Shown one piece after another: positions 1-6,608 of a stretch of DNA of 39,215 nt. The notes below the pieces were generated by a model. It searched no databases, was not told the DNA's origin, and was given only the letters and a program-made list of their open reading frames with translations. Origin of the DNA: Undivivens sp041654215 (GTDB lineage: Bacteria; Omnitrophota; Gorgyraeia; Gygaellales; Profunditerraquicolaceae); the NCBI GenBank assembly GCA_041654215.1, contig JBAZDY010000008.1, positions 1-39,215 on the forward strand, in the 5' to 3' direction. The first letter of the stretch is position 1, and every line of letters starts with the position of its first letter. Made by a program: the position numbers and the translations under genes.

Positions 1-127
1 TATTGTTAACACTAATCTTTGCCCTTTTGTTCATCGTGGTAATTATGAGAATCGGCGGGGATGATATGATGTTCTTTATCGTAGGACATATCTCCGCGTG
101 GGGCGCAATGGTTATTGTTTACTACTT
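1..127. repeat. Terminal direct repeat (circularisation overlap), left copy
   Basis: Bases 1-127 are identical to 39089-39215. An exact 127-base overlap at the two ends is what a de Bruijn assembler with k=127 gives for a circular molecule, so this is read as closure of a 39088-bp circle and not as a biological terminal repeat. The repeat begins with TATTGTTA, which is also the target duplication of the IS element ending at 39088. Confidence 0.9.
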
Positions 128-158
128 TCAACACAAACATTCTGGTGACACAAAATGA
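1..158 (+). pseudogene. 3' part of IS-interrupted small membrane protein gene
   Basis: This is the distal half of a gene whose 5' part is 37328-37396; the IS at 37397-39088 separates them across the contig join. If the IS and one copy of the 8-bp duplication TATTGTTA are removed, the frame runs uninterrupted from ATG 37328 through base 9 to TGA 156-158 and gives a 72-residue protein. The rebuilt protein has a basic N-terminus, a hydrophobic stretch (about residues 17-36), a short GGDD loop and a second hydrophobic stretch (about 43-62). It lies in a run of small membrane-protein genes, so a role in lysis or host-membrane modification is plausible but unproven. The stop overlaps the next start as ATGA. 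Confidence 0.85.
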
Positions 159-418
159 TAGAGTGGTGTAAGAAACATACGGCGTTTATAAGGCTTATTA
201 TGCACATTCCGGTAGGGATAGTAAACTTTATCGGATTCCTGATTAACGGCAGTATAGGCTTTGCTTTCCTTACCGGCTTCATGATTTATGAACTCAACGA
301 GGACTGGCGGCTTTCCGATTGCGCCTATAAGGACATACTCGGCTGGATGTTCGGTTTCGGCGGCAGCATCCTAATATTTATAGGATTAAAGATAGCCGGT
401 ATCGAGATTATCTTTTAG
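155..418 (+). CDS. Small membrane protein, lysis/holin-region
   Basis: The 87-residue product has two or three predicted membrane segments (about residues 10-30, 32-46 and 65-86) separated by a polar loop with the motif YELNEDW. The start at 155 overlaps the stop of the preceding broken gene (ATGA), so the genes are translationally coupled. Similar small membrane proteins with an E-x-N-E-D-W-type loop occur beside holins in other phages (from memory). It could be a holin partner or an accessory membrane protein; no enzymatic motif is seen. Confidence 0.7.
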   Translation: MIEWCKKHTAFIRLIMHIPVGIVNFIGFLINGSIGFAFLTGFMIYELNEDWRLSDCAYKDILGWMFGFGGSILIFIGLKIAGIEIIF

Positions 419-426
419 GAGGATAC

Positions 427-582
427 ATGAATAACAAACGGGCTTTGTGGATCGCAGAGGGGTTCTTGGGAGTAATCGCCGTTATCTCTGTTTTCAAGGG
501 CGATAGCGAGCTTGCTAAGATGTGCATACTGGCAATCGCGGCAACCATGAATAACCTGGTGGATAACACACCTAAACCTTAA
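427..582 (+). CDS. Small holin-like membrane protein
   Basis: The 51-residue product starts at ATG 427, directly behind an AGGAGG site at 417-422. It has two hydrophobic segments (about residues 6-22 and 31-41) and a polar C-terminus. Size, position as last gene of the late operon and the strong terminator 34 bases downstream fit a holin or holin-associated protein. It is too short for assignment by family. Confidence 0.6.
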   Translation: MNNKRALWIAEGFLGVIAVISVFKGDSELAKMCILAIAATMNNLVDNTPKP

Positions 583-615
583 CAGAGCTTTAGTATATAC
601 CAATAATAAATACTG

Positions 616-661
616 CGGGGAGGGGTACGACTGCGGTCGGCGACCCCTCCCCGGTTTTTTT
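616..661. terminator. Strong rho-independent terminator between convergent genes
   Basis: An 11-bp perfect stem (616-626 with 643-653, CGGGGAGGGGT / ACCCCTCCCCG) has a 16-base loop and is followed by a run of seven T. It closes the rightward late operon just before the convergent integrase gene ends at 660. Confidence 0.9.
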
Positions 662-1613
662 ATTTGAGAAAATTATCCACGGGGCTTGCTTTACGGTGGG
701 CTTTGAGCATATCTTCCGCTCCAAGCGTGGAAACGTAGCGGCGGGTCATTTCCAGCGATGAATGACCAAGCATGATTTGCAGTTCAAAGACGGACATGCC
801 GTTGCGCAGGCAGTTAATGGCGCAGGTATGGCGGAAGGTGTGGGCGGAAGCGCGGGCGCCGGAAACGACCGCGGCATGGCAATAGCGGCGCACGAGGACT
901 TTAACGCCTTCCCGGGTAAGGGGGCGGTGTTCTTCCGTGAGCCAGAACGCCTTAAAATCATCATCACGGCGCAGGATGGCGTATTTAAGCATGGCCTTTT
1001 GAGTTTCAATACCGATACGCACCATACGGCCTTTGCGGCCCTTACCCATGATACGGATGGTTTCAGCATCGAAATCAATATCGTCCATAGCGATGCCGGA
1101 CATTTCCTCCAGGCGGACGCCGGTATCAAGGAACATAAGGAAAATGGCGCGGTTGCGGATATCCATGAATGATTGGCCGGAGCAAAGCTTTAAAAGGTTG
1201 GAGATGTCCTGAACGGTGTAGGGCATGATAACGAGGCGCGGGAGCTTCGGCGGCCGGATATTCGCCATAGGGTTTTTATCGAGCAGCCCTTCATTCACCT
1301 GCCAGTTAAAGAAGGTTTTGATGGAGCGGTAGTAGATGTGGACGGTGGCCGGTTTAAGGTTGGAATTTTGCAGGGAAAGGATAAAGAGGCGGATATCCTG
1401 GGCGGTGGGAGAAACGGAGAATGAAAAAATTTTAGACAGGCGTGAAAGCACCATGTAATAGACCTCCACGGTGCGGGGCGATTTACCCTCCACCTTACAG
1501 GAAATGAGGTAATTACGGACCGGTTTAGGGATGGATTTATCCGATAGCAGGGAGTCAACAGACGTAGCTAGACGAGCGTGGGAACGGGCATTAAGCAGGT
1601 GGTCTAAAACCAT
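660..1613 (-). CDS. int: Tyrosine-family site-specific integrase
   Basis: This 317-residue protein should catalyse integration and excision of the phage at attP. The N-terminal SAM-like core-binding domain covers about residues 25-115 and the catalytic domain about 130-310. The catalytic set is visible: R167 in TGVRLEE, a lysine in the GKGRKGR beta-hairpin (191/194), H258 and R261 in HTFRHT, H284 in LGHSS and the nucleophile Y293 in RRYVS. The gene runs leftward against all other phage genes, and attP lies just upstream of its start, as is usual for temperate phages. No separate excisionase is recognised. Confidence 0.96.
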   Translation of the reverse strand: MVLDHLLNARSHARLATSVDSLLSDKSIPKPVRNYLISCKVEGKSPRTVEVYYMVLSRLSKIFSFSVSPTAQDIRLFILSLQNSNLKPATVHIYYRSIKTFFNWQVNEGLLDKNPMANIRPPKLPRLVIMPYTVQDISNLLKLCSGQSFMDIRNRAIFLMFLDTGVRLEEMSGIAMDDIDFDAETIRIMGKGRKGRMVRIGIETQKAMLKYAILRRDDDFKAFWLTEEHRPLTREGVKVLVRRYCHAAVVSGARASAHTFRHTCAINCLRNGMSVFELQIMLGHSSLEMTRRYVSTLGAEDMLKAHRKASPVDNFLK

Positions 1614-1649
1614 ATAAATTCAGCTTCCCAACGATTTTTAGCTTCAAAG

Positions 1650-1694
1650 TGGGCGGTAATGGACTCGAACCAATGACCCCCTGCGTGTAAAGCA
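1650..1694 (-). other. attP: attP: 3' half of a tRNA-Val(TAC)
   Basis: Read on the minus strand, 1694 to 1650 gives the anticodon loop TTTACAC (anticodon TAC), the 3' anticodon stem, the variable region, a T-arm with TTCGAGT and an acceptor end ACCGCCCA. The 5' half of the tRNA is absent, so this is not a functional tRNA gene. It is a phage attachment site that would rebuild the tRNA 3' end on integration. One T-stem pair is mismatched (CCATT opposite ATTGG). The predicted integration site is a host tRNA-Val gene. Confidence 0.85.
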
Positions 1695-1710
1695 TAAGGG
1701 GGTAAAAGCT

Positions 1711-1745
1711 GGCCGGAGCTAAGACGGGGAAGCCGGCCTCCTTTT
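1711..1745. terminator. Possible hairpin/terminator in the int-early intergenic region
   Basis: GGCCGG (1711-1716) can pair with CCGGCC (1733-1738), and a short T run follows. It could shield the lysogeny side from readthrough or belong to the attP arm region. Otherwise, apart from attP, the promoter and the operator, I see nothing in 1614-1937. Confidence 0.35.
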
Positions 1746-1872
1746 AAAAATATTTTTTATTTTAGCCCAGACACCCGGCCAGTCAATAGGCGTTGGTGGT
1801 TTAGGGTCAAAGACTGTATCCCAGAGGATCCAGCGCCAGGAACGGAAATGGAAAATATTTTTACAAATATGC

Positions 1873-1901
1873 TTGACAAATAAGGATTTACTTATTATAA
1901 T
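1873..1901 (+). promoter_or_regulatory. Early rightward promoter, full sigma70 consensus
   Basis: TTGACA (1873-1878), a 17-base spacer and TATAAT (1896-1901) match the bacterial housekeeping consensus exactly. It faces the long early operon that starts at 1938, so it is the likely main early promoter. Confidence 0.9.
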
Positions 1902-1905
1902 AAGT
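1890..1905. promoter_or_regulatory. Candidate operator palindrome over the -10 box
   Basis: ACTTATTATAATAAGT is a perfect 16-bp palindrome that covers the -10 hexamer of the early promoter. A dimeric repressor bound here would block RNA polymerase. Candidate binders encoded nearby are the HTH protein at 1938 and the LuxR-type protein at 5898; which one, if either, is unknown. Part of the symmetry comes from the TATAAT box itself. Confidence 0.55.
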
Positions 1906-1937
1906 GAGAATCAATAAAACATAGTGAGGTGGAAAAC

Positions 1938-2141
1938 ATGGGTAAGAGGTTCAAGAGGCGGAACAAAAAGATAGTGGAGAGGAACGAAAAAATACTGCGG
2001 CTGTGGGACAGCGGTAATTACAAGCTGATTTCCATAGCGCGGATGTTCAAGATGGGTGAGAGCGCGGTAACGATGGTAATACACCGCGATTACAAGGCTT
2101 GGAAAGAAAAGCAAGCGCAGGCGCCGCAGCCTGCTATATAG
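1938..2141 (+). CDS. Small HTH DNA-binding protein
   Basis: This 67-residue basic protein is the first gene of the early operon. After a strongly basic N-terminus, about residues 17-48 look like a homeodomain-like helix-turn-helix (ARMFKMGESAVTMVI). ATG 1938 is preferred over an in-frame GTG at 1929, because the GAGGTGG ribosome site ends 5 bases before it. Its place next to the palindromic promoter suggests an autoregulator or Cro-like switch protein; that is inference. Confidence 0.7.
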   Translation: MGKRFKRRNKKIVERNEKILRLWDSGNYKLISIARMFKMGESAVTMVIHRDYKAWKEKQAQAPQPAI

Positions 2142-2169
2142 AAAAGAAAAATAAGCCGGAGGTAAAGAG

Positions 2170-2376
2170 ATGGTTACACGCGCAGAGCATGAAATGAGGG
2201 AGCAGGAGTTTTTCCCTGAAAAAGAGCATAGCCAGGACAGCGATTGCGTTCTGGACGGGACGGACACCTGCATAGAGTGCGGGGTTTACCATGGAGACCC
2301 CTGTGTTAAATGCGGGGGGCGTGGATTCCACAAAACGGATTGCCCGGACAATGACGGAATTTTGGCGGAGGTGTAG
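2170..2376 (+). CDS. Small zinc-ribbon protein
   Basis: The 68-residue product is acidic at the N-terminus. It has a cysteine cluster (CIECG, then CVKCGG and a final DC) at about residues 34-58 that should bind zinc. The ribosome site GGAGG lies at 2158-2162. Function is unknown; it is the first of several tiny zinc-ribbon proteins in this operon. Confidence 0.65.
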   Translation: MVTRAEHEMREQEFFPEKEHSQDSDCVLDGTDTCIECGVYHGDPCVKCGGRGFHKTDCPDNDGILAEV

Positions 2377-2380
2377 AGAG

Positions 2381-2587
2381 ATGTACAACAACTGCCGCAG
2401 TCGCGAAAGAATCGAAGGATGGGCGGGGCGGAGGCGCAATTACAAGTGCCGTAAATGTTCAAACAAATTCCAGCATGACGGGAACAAACTGCCGGCGGGG
2501 GCGCGTATCTGCCCCGAATGCCTGAAAGACCCCATAAATTACGCGGAGTATCAGCTTGCGTTCGAGAGAGAGAGGGCTACCGCATGA
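2381..2587 (+). CDS. Small zinc-ribbon protein
   Basis: The 68-residue product has CRKC and CPEC pairs about 23 residues apart, a typical zinc ribbon. It starts 4 bases after the preceding gene and its stop overlaps the next start (ATGA). Function is unknown. Confidence 0.65.
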   Translation: MYNNCRSRERIEGWAGRRRNYKCRKCSNKFQHDGNKLPAGARICPECLKDPINYAEYQLAFERERATA

Positions 2588-2748
2588 AAAACCTGCGCCG
2601 GAAAGAGATGGAGCGGAAGATAATCGAAAGGATTGCCCGTTCCAGCCCGAAAGACCAGGCCGCCGTTAAAAGGGCATTGGTGGTGAAGACGAACGAACAG
2701 CTTGAACAGTTGTGCGAATCTTACGGAATAGAGCTGGAGAATGATTAG
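2584..2748 (+). CDS. Small basic/helical protein of unknown function
   Basis: The 54-residue product starts at ATG 2584, which overlaps the previous stop. It is a highly charged helical peptide (KNLRRKEMERKIIERIARS) with an acidic end. No family is recognised; tight coupling supports that it is real. Confidence 0.6.
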   Translation: MKNLRRKEMERKIIERIARSSPKDQAAVKRALVVKTNEQLEQLCESYGIELEND

Positions 2749-2926
2749 CGAATCCACCAGGTTAAAGCTACAAGCGGCAGGGCGGAAGGGCGGAGAGAAG
2801 CGGTACGCAAGCGCGGGTGCGGCGGGAAGGGCGGAGAGAAGCGGTACGCAAGCGCGGGTGCGGCGGGAAGGGCGGAGATGGGGCGGAGCGGCGGGCGGCC
2901 GCGGGTTGACCTGGCAGAACGATTAA
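2741..2926 (+). CDS. 5' part of an early gene split by a 41-bp tandem duplication
   Basis: The 61-residue reading frame overlaps the previous gene by 8 bases. It begins with a plausible KGGE-type repeat (GRKGGEKRYASAGAA), then enters a second copy of the same DNA in another frame and gives low-complexity GRAERSGTQARVRREGR. The 41-bp unit is not a multiple of three. If one unit is deleted, this frame continues directly into the frame of 2878-3168. I read it as the front half of a single gene now out of frame, or a switchable one. Confidence 0.5.
   Translation: MISESTRLKLQAAGRKGGEKRYASAGAAGRAERSGTQARVRREGRRWGGAAGGRGLTWQND
2784..2878. repeat. 41-bp tandem repeat, 2.3 copies
   Basis: Units 2784-2824 and 2825-2865 are identical, and a partial third copy covers 2866-2878. 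The unit is purine-rich (GGCGGAGAGAAGCGG core) and lies inside coding sequence. Since 41 = 3x13+2, gain or loss of one unit changes the frame of the downstream coding sequence. Confidence 0.95.
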
Positions 2927-3168
2927 GTAGAGCAAACGCCCCGGAGAACGTAAAAAATATTGAAGGAGGAATGCTTCCCAACGGCATAAAGAGTTTGAAG
3001 GGGCTAATGCGAAGCTGTGGAAGGTCGAACAGTTTAGAAAATAAAAGCGGGGAACCAGGGAGTCCGCAGCTACCAGGTTCCCCCACCGGAGGTAAAGAAG
3101 TAGAGAGATACCAGATTATAGGCACACCGGGCGCAAAAAATCAAGGGAATAAAGAGGCAGAGAGATGA
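2878..3168 (+). CDS. 3' part of the repeat-split early gene
   Basis: The 96-residue frame begins inside the partial third repeat. It starts with MGRSGGRPR and LAERLSRANAPENVKNIEGG and ends in an overlap (ATGA) with the next gene, which argues that this frame is genuinely translated. No good ribosome site precedes 2878. With one 41-bp unit removed it fuses to the 2741 frame and gives a protein of about 129 residues. Function is unknown. Confidence 0.5.
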   Translation: MGRSGGRPRVDLAERLSRANAPENVKNIEGGMLPNGIKSLKGLMRSCGRSNSLENKSGEPGSPQLPGSPTGGKEVERYQIIGTPGAKNQGNKEAER

Positions 3169-3458
3169 ATTTTATAATCACGGGCAAAATAAAAGACATT
3201 TGTAAACTGCTGGACATAAAGACCAAGAAGGAATTGCAGGATAACATTGTCCAGGCACTAGAGAGGGAAAACGGAACAATCGCTTATTTCCAGGGTAAAA
3301 CAGTCGAGCAGTTACTAAAGACGGCGGAGCTTCTTAAACTGGCGGGGAAGGGGTGCTTTCTCGACCTGAAAGGGGCGGCTTGCAACTGGGACGGGTCCTG
3401 CGAGATATGCCCGAAATGGCAGGAGGCGATGGCCAAAGCGAAGGCGGAGGGTTTATGA
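3165..3458 (+). CDS. Early protein with C-terminal Cys cluster, unknown function
   Basis: The 97-residue product has a helical N-terminal region and a C-terminal cysteine pattern (C-x6-7-C-x6-C-x2-C: GCFLDLKGAAC, CEICPKW) that probably binds zinc. Both ends overlap neighbouring genes by 4 bases. The DNA encoding its C-terminus (3391-3434) is duplicated at 6291-6334. Confidence 0.6.
   Translation: MNFIITGKIKDICKLLDIKTKKELQDNIVQALERENGTIAYFQGKTVEQLLKTAELLKLAGKGCFLDLKGAACNWDGSCEICPKWQEAMAKAKAEGL
3391..3434 (+). repeat. 44-bp dispersed repeat, copy 1
   Basis: Forty-four bases here match 6291-6334 with two differences. This copy encodes part of the Cys-rich C-terminus of the 3165 gene and contains AGGAGG. 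Confidence 0.9.
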
Positions 3459-4006
3459 GCTACGGTTACAGTGATTTTGACCCCGGTTACGCAGAGTTCG
3501 AAGCGCAGCAGGCGCGGGCGGAAGAAGAAGATGATATGGCCGCTCACGCCGCTGAAGCCGAAGCGCAAGCGCAAAATGAAGCCGCCGCCACAGAGATAGA
3601 AGCCCAAGAAGAAGAGCAAAGGCTATTTAAAAAGTGGAGGCCGGATAGTTGGGATGAAATCAGGAACAACATTATAGTTAAATCTATTCCCGCCGATGGT
3701 CATTTTACATCTAATAATGTGGTAGACGCCGTTGATAAAACTGCCGATGCCATGCTGGAGGCGTTAAGGAAAGATAAGTATTCAGAGCATTTTGACACAG
3801 AGGAAACTAAGTGGGGTTACGACCCACAATATTCACCTTATGAAGATAGACGTGCTGGATTTTGGTCTTTTATCCCTGATGATGATATGCCGGAAAACGA
3901 AATGGGTATCATCTACCGCAATCAAGACGGGCAAATAAAAGTTACCAAAGTAACTAATATCGGCGATGATAAACCGATGGATAAAGGAGAAAGCGATGGA
4001 AAATAA
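3455..4006 (+). CDS. Acidic protein of unknown function
   Basis: The 183-residue product starts at ATG 3455, which overlaps the previous stop. Residues about 15-55 are Ala/Glu-rich and probably coiled-coil (EAEAQAQNEAAATEIEAQEEEQ); the rest is acidic and rich in aromatic residues. The DNA after about 3640 becomes visibly AT-richer than its surroundings. No family is recognised. Confidence 0.6.
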   Translation: MSYGYSDFDPGYAEFEAQQARAEEEDDMAAHAAEAEAQAQNEAAATEIEAQEEEQRLFKKWRPDSWDEIRNNIIVKSIPADGHFTSNNVVDAVDKTADAMLEALRKDKYSEHFDTEETKWGYDPQYSPYEDRRAGFWSFIPDDDMPENEMGIIYRNQDGQIKVTKVTNIGDDKPMDKGESDGK

Positions 4007-4847
4007 AGTTTACGGCAAACAGCAGCTTGAGATAGTTAATTATACCAAAGACGCGGCGCAATACGGCAGCCGCGACCCGAGGCCGTACCTCGACCGGGTG
4101 ACGGTTAAGAACCTATCGCTGGCGCATGACGACACGCTGTACGGGAATATGCTGGAGGCGGCGATATTCAGCGACAGCATAAAGGCGTTTGTATCCGGCC
4201 TGGCGAAGGGCGGCAGGTTTTACGCGGACGTGGAAGAGCGGATGCGGGATAACGAAAGGATGAGTTATTCAATCGTCCAGGCCTACGATAACGGGGAGCC
4301 GGTGAGTGTGAAGAAGAAGGGCGGGGGCGGGGGATACGGCAAATCAACCGAGACGGTACAGATGGAGATTGACGCGAAGTTCAGGAACACAGCGCTGATG
4401 CAGTCGGTAGAAAGAGCAAATTGTTTCTATAAAGAAACCGGAAAAACAGATACAGACGAAGAAATCATCGCCAGGGCGGAGAAGTTTTGCCGGTGGTTGA
4501 AGGGCGGGCAGGCGAAGGCCCCGGCGCCGAATCCGATGGAAAGACCAGCATCCCCGGCGGTAAAGACGGTGGCGGAGCCGGATAAAGACTGGGACGCAAT
4601 ACCCAGCGGTAACCAGCCAAAGCCGGCCACGGCGGATAAGCGTAATTCGATAGACGAAATCGAACAGCAATTGACGGACGCGGCGACACAGCAGAGGTAC
4701 AGCACGTACGAACTGCAGGACCACCTGAAAGAGTTTTACCAGGTCACGGAATTCAAAGCGCTTAACGCGCAGCAAAAACAGGAATTCATTAAGACGATAA
4801 AGTACGGCAAGGTGAGACGGCATAAAGTTACAGACCCGCGGGACTAA
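3996..4847 (+). CDS. Possible ssDNA-binding or recombination-associated protein
   Basis: The 283-residue product starts at ATG 3996 behind AAAGGAGA and overlaps the previous gene by 11 bases. Residues about 25-105 may be an OB-like beta domain (VTVKNLSL...GLAKGGRFYADVEER). Then come a KKKGGGGGYGK glycine linker, a helical segment with SVERAN (about 140-170), a Pro/Ala-rich linker and a helical basic C-terminus. Its position before an AAA+ ATPase fits a replication or recombination role. This is a weak structural impression; I do not recognise a family. Confidence 0.45.
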   Translation: MENKVYGKQQLEIVNYTKDAAQYGSRDPRPYLDRVTVKNLSLAHDDTLYGNMLEAAIFSDSIKAFVSGLAKGGRFYADVEERMRDNERMSYSIVQAYDNGEPVSVKKKGGGGGYGKSTETVQMEIDAKFRNTALMQSVERANCFYKETGKTDTDEEIIARAEKFCRWLKGGQAKAPAPNPMERPASPAVKTVAEPDKDWDAIPSGNQPKPATADKRNSIDEIEQQLTDAATQQRYSTYELQDHLKEFYQVTEFKALNAQQKQEFIKTIKYGKVRRHKVTDPRD

Positions 4848-4868
4848 ATTTTGAATTAGAGAATCTTA

Positions 4869-5840
4869 ATGGCTAACACAGACGCGGAAATACTCAATAA
4901 CGCAATAAAGTTCGAGGCCAGGTACGTCATGCGGGCATGGGAAGCCGCTAACGTAGGGGCGTCCCGGCAGCAGATTAACAGTTTGCTCGGCATGGAGTTC
5001 ATAGAGTGCAGGACGCATTCATCAAAAGTGGGAGTCAATCAATACGGACCGGCGCTTTACAAACTGACGGAAAAGGGGCGGAAGGCGGCGGCCATGGATT
5101 GCGAAGTGTATCCGCGCGTATCCGCGGTTGAAATAATCGAAGCGATGTCCCTCATCGTGGGGTTCGAAGACATAAAAGAAACGCTCGCTTACGCAATCGA
5201 GGCGCGCAAGCGTATACATTTCCTGATGGAAGGGCCGCCGGCGTGCGCGAAATCGCTTTTCCTGGACGCGGTGCGCAACATCGTCCCCAACGCGTACATG
5301 GCCTTCGGTTCGCGGACATCAGGGCGCGGACTATCGGACGCATTATTCGAGAAGAAACCGGCAATCCTGCTCATGGATGAGGCGGATAAGATGAGGCACG
5401 ATGTTTTCTCGCTGACGCTGGGGCTGATGGAGGCGGGGGAAATAATCGAGACGAAGAGCGGCAACACGCGCGGGTTAAAGCTGGGGACAATGGTGATAGC
5501 GGCCTGCAACAGCTCGAAAAAGATGCCGCCGGAATTCTTGAGCCGGTTCGCGTTCCATCCCAAGTTTCCGCATTACACGAGGGAAGAATTCATTGACGTG
5601 GTGCGGTCAATGCTAAGCCGTCTGGAAAGCTGCCCGGTTGAACTATCGGAGTTGATAGCGTGCCAGGTATTCGATAACGGATTGGGCGATGTAAGGCAGG
5701 CGCGGGGGGTGTGGCAGTTGATGAGGGAACCAACGCGGGAAGAGGTTATACGGGTGCTGCGGATGAAAGCGAAGTACAGCACCGGGGCGGAGCTGCGGAT
5801 GCTGAAGAAAGAAAAAGCGGCGGTATCCAAATTACTGTGA
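4869..5840 (+). CDS. AAA+ ATPase with N-terminal winged-helix-like domain
   Basis: In this 323-residue protein, residues 1-75 look like a winged helix (LYKLTEKGRKAA wing). The AAA+ core follows with Walker A GPPACAKS (122-129), Walker B ILLMDEADK (166-174), a sensor-1 asparagine in AACNS (214) and a likely arginine finger in FLSRF (226). It resembles RuvB/MoxR-type motor ATPases. It is the only clear NTPase in the early operon, so it may act in phage replication initiation or branch migration. Its target is unknown. Confidence 0.8.
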   Translation: MANTDAEILNNAIKFEARYVMRAWEAANVGASRQQINSLLGMEFIECRTHSSKVGVNQYGPALYKLTEKGRKAAAMDCEVYPRVSAVEIIEAMSLIVGFEDIKETLAYAIEARKRIHFLMEGPPACAKSLFLDAVRNIVPNAYMAFGSRTSGRGLSDALFEKKPAILLMDEADKMRHDVFSLTLGLMEAGEIIETKSGNTRGLKLGTMVIAACNSSKKMPPEFLSRFAFHPKFPHYTREEFIDVVRSMLSRLESCPVELSELIACQVFDNGLGDVRQARGVWQLMREPTREEVIRVLRMKAKYSTGAELRMLKKEKAAVSKLL

Positions 5841-5897
5841 TATTTTTTTACCAATCAATATAGGCAGTACGTATAAAGGAAATAAGGGAGGTCACTA

Positions 5898-6251
5898 ATG
5901 AGAGCAGAGGTAGCAAGGGCAATAGCGGAGATTACGGCGGCGGTGGACGCGGACGAAACGGTGATATGCAGCGAACGGTTTAACGGCAACATTGTTGAAT
6001 ACGCGAAAAAGGTGGATGAAATACTGGCAAAGAACCATATCCGGCTGAAAGACCGGAGCGCCTTGACGCCTCGTGAGAGGGAAGTGCTGGAGATGGTTAC
6101 CGCCGGCAAAAGCAACCAGGAAATGGCAGACAAACTGGAAATCAGCAAAAGGACGGTGGAAGTACACCGCGCGAACATTTACGAAAAGCTGGGGATAAAG
6201 AACCAATCCGAGCAGTTAACGCAATATTTAGGCGATAACCGGCAGAACTAA
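5898..6251 (+). CDS. LuxR/GerE-type transcriptional regulator
   Basis: In the 117-residue protein, residues 56-107 form a clear GerE helix-turn-helix (LTPREREVLEMV, SNQEMADKL, SKRTVEVHRANIYEKLG). The N-terminal 50 residues are too short for a receiver domain, so any input is unclear. GGGAGG lies 8 bases before ATG 5898. It could control early or late phage promoters or act as the lysogeny regulator in place of a CI protein. Confidence 0.85.
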   Translation: MRAEVARAIAEITAAVDADETVICSERFNGNIVEYAKKVDEILAKNHIRLKDRSALTPREREVLEMVTAGKSNQEMADKLEISKRTVEVHRANIYEKLGIKNQSEQLTQYLGDNRQN

Positions 6252-6290
6252 TTTTGATACACCATTTATGGCGTGTGGCTGTTAAAACCT

Positions 6291-6334
6291 ACGGGGCCTG
6301 CGAGATATGCCCGAAGTGGCAGGAGGCGATGGCC
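6291..6334 (+). repeat. 44-bp dispersed repeat, copy 2
   Basis: This matches 3391-3434 with two differences. Here it is outside a gene, and its AGGAGG (6321-6326) lies 12 bases ahead of ATG 6339, so it may serve as a ribosome site. It looks like a scar of recombination with a second copy of the 3165-type gene. Confidence 0.9.
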
Positions 6335-6338
6335 GATA

Positions 6339-6608
6339 ATGGAAAAATTAGTAAAAGCGTTCTCCGAAGAAGAAGCGGAAAAAATATTAAAAAAATGGGC
6401 GTTAGACAATAAATACGAAATAAACAGCGTAGACATCGGCCCGTTATGGAGTTATGCGGAGACGCCTTTTTATTCCGCTACTGCGTGGCTTCGGAAAAAG
6501 GGCAGGGGTTGGGGCATCACATACCGGTTTCACATACACGCGAACGGTGAAGTATCAGTATTCCGGGACGCAGAAACAGACGAGGATAAAGAGGACGAAG
6601 GCTGTTAA
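6339..6608 (+). CDS. Small protein of unknown function
   Basis: The 89-residue product has an acidic C-terminus and a W/Y-rich centre (GPLWSYAETPFY, WLRKKGRGWGITYRFHIHANGEV), probably a small beta-rich fold. ATG 6339 is chosen because the upstream in-frame extension runs into the duplicated 44-bp repeat. No family is recognised. Confidence 0.55.
   Translation: MEKLVKAFSEEEAEKILKKWALDNKYEINSVDIGPLWSYAETPFYSATAWLRKKGRGWGITYRFHIHANGEVSVFRDAETDEDKEDEGC

Noticed and set aside
1..127. Biological direct terminal repeat of a linear virion genome
   Set aside because: The exact length of 127 and its start at the IS junction fit an assembler k-mer overlap better than a packaging repeat.
762..1172. A 136-codon plus-strand frame opposite the integrase
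   Set aside because: Antisense to the clear catalytic domain of the integrase; no motif and no ribosome site.
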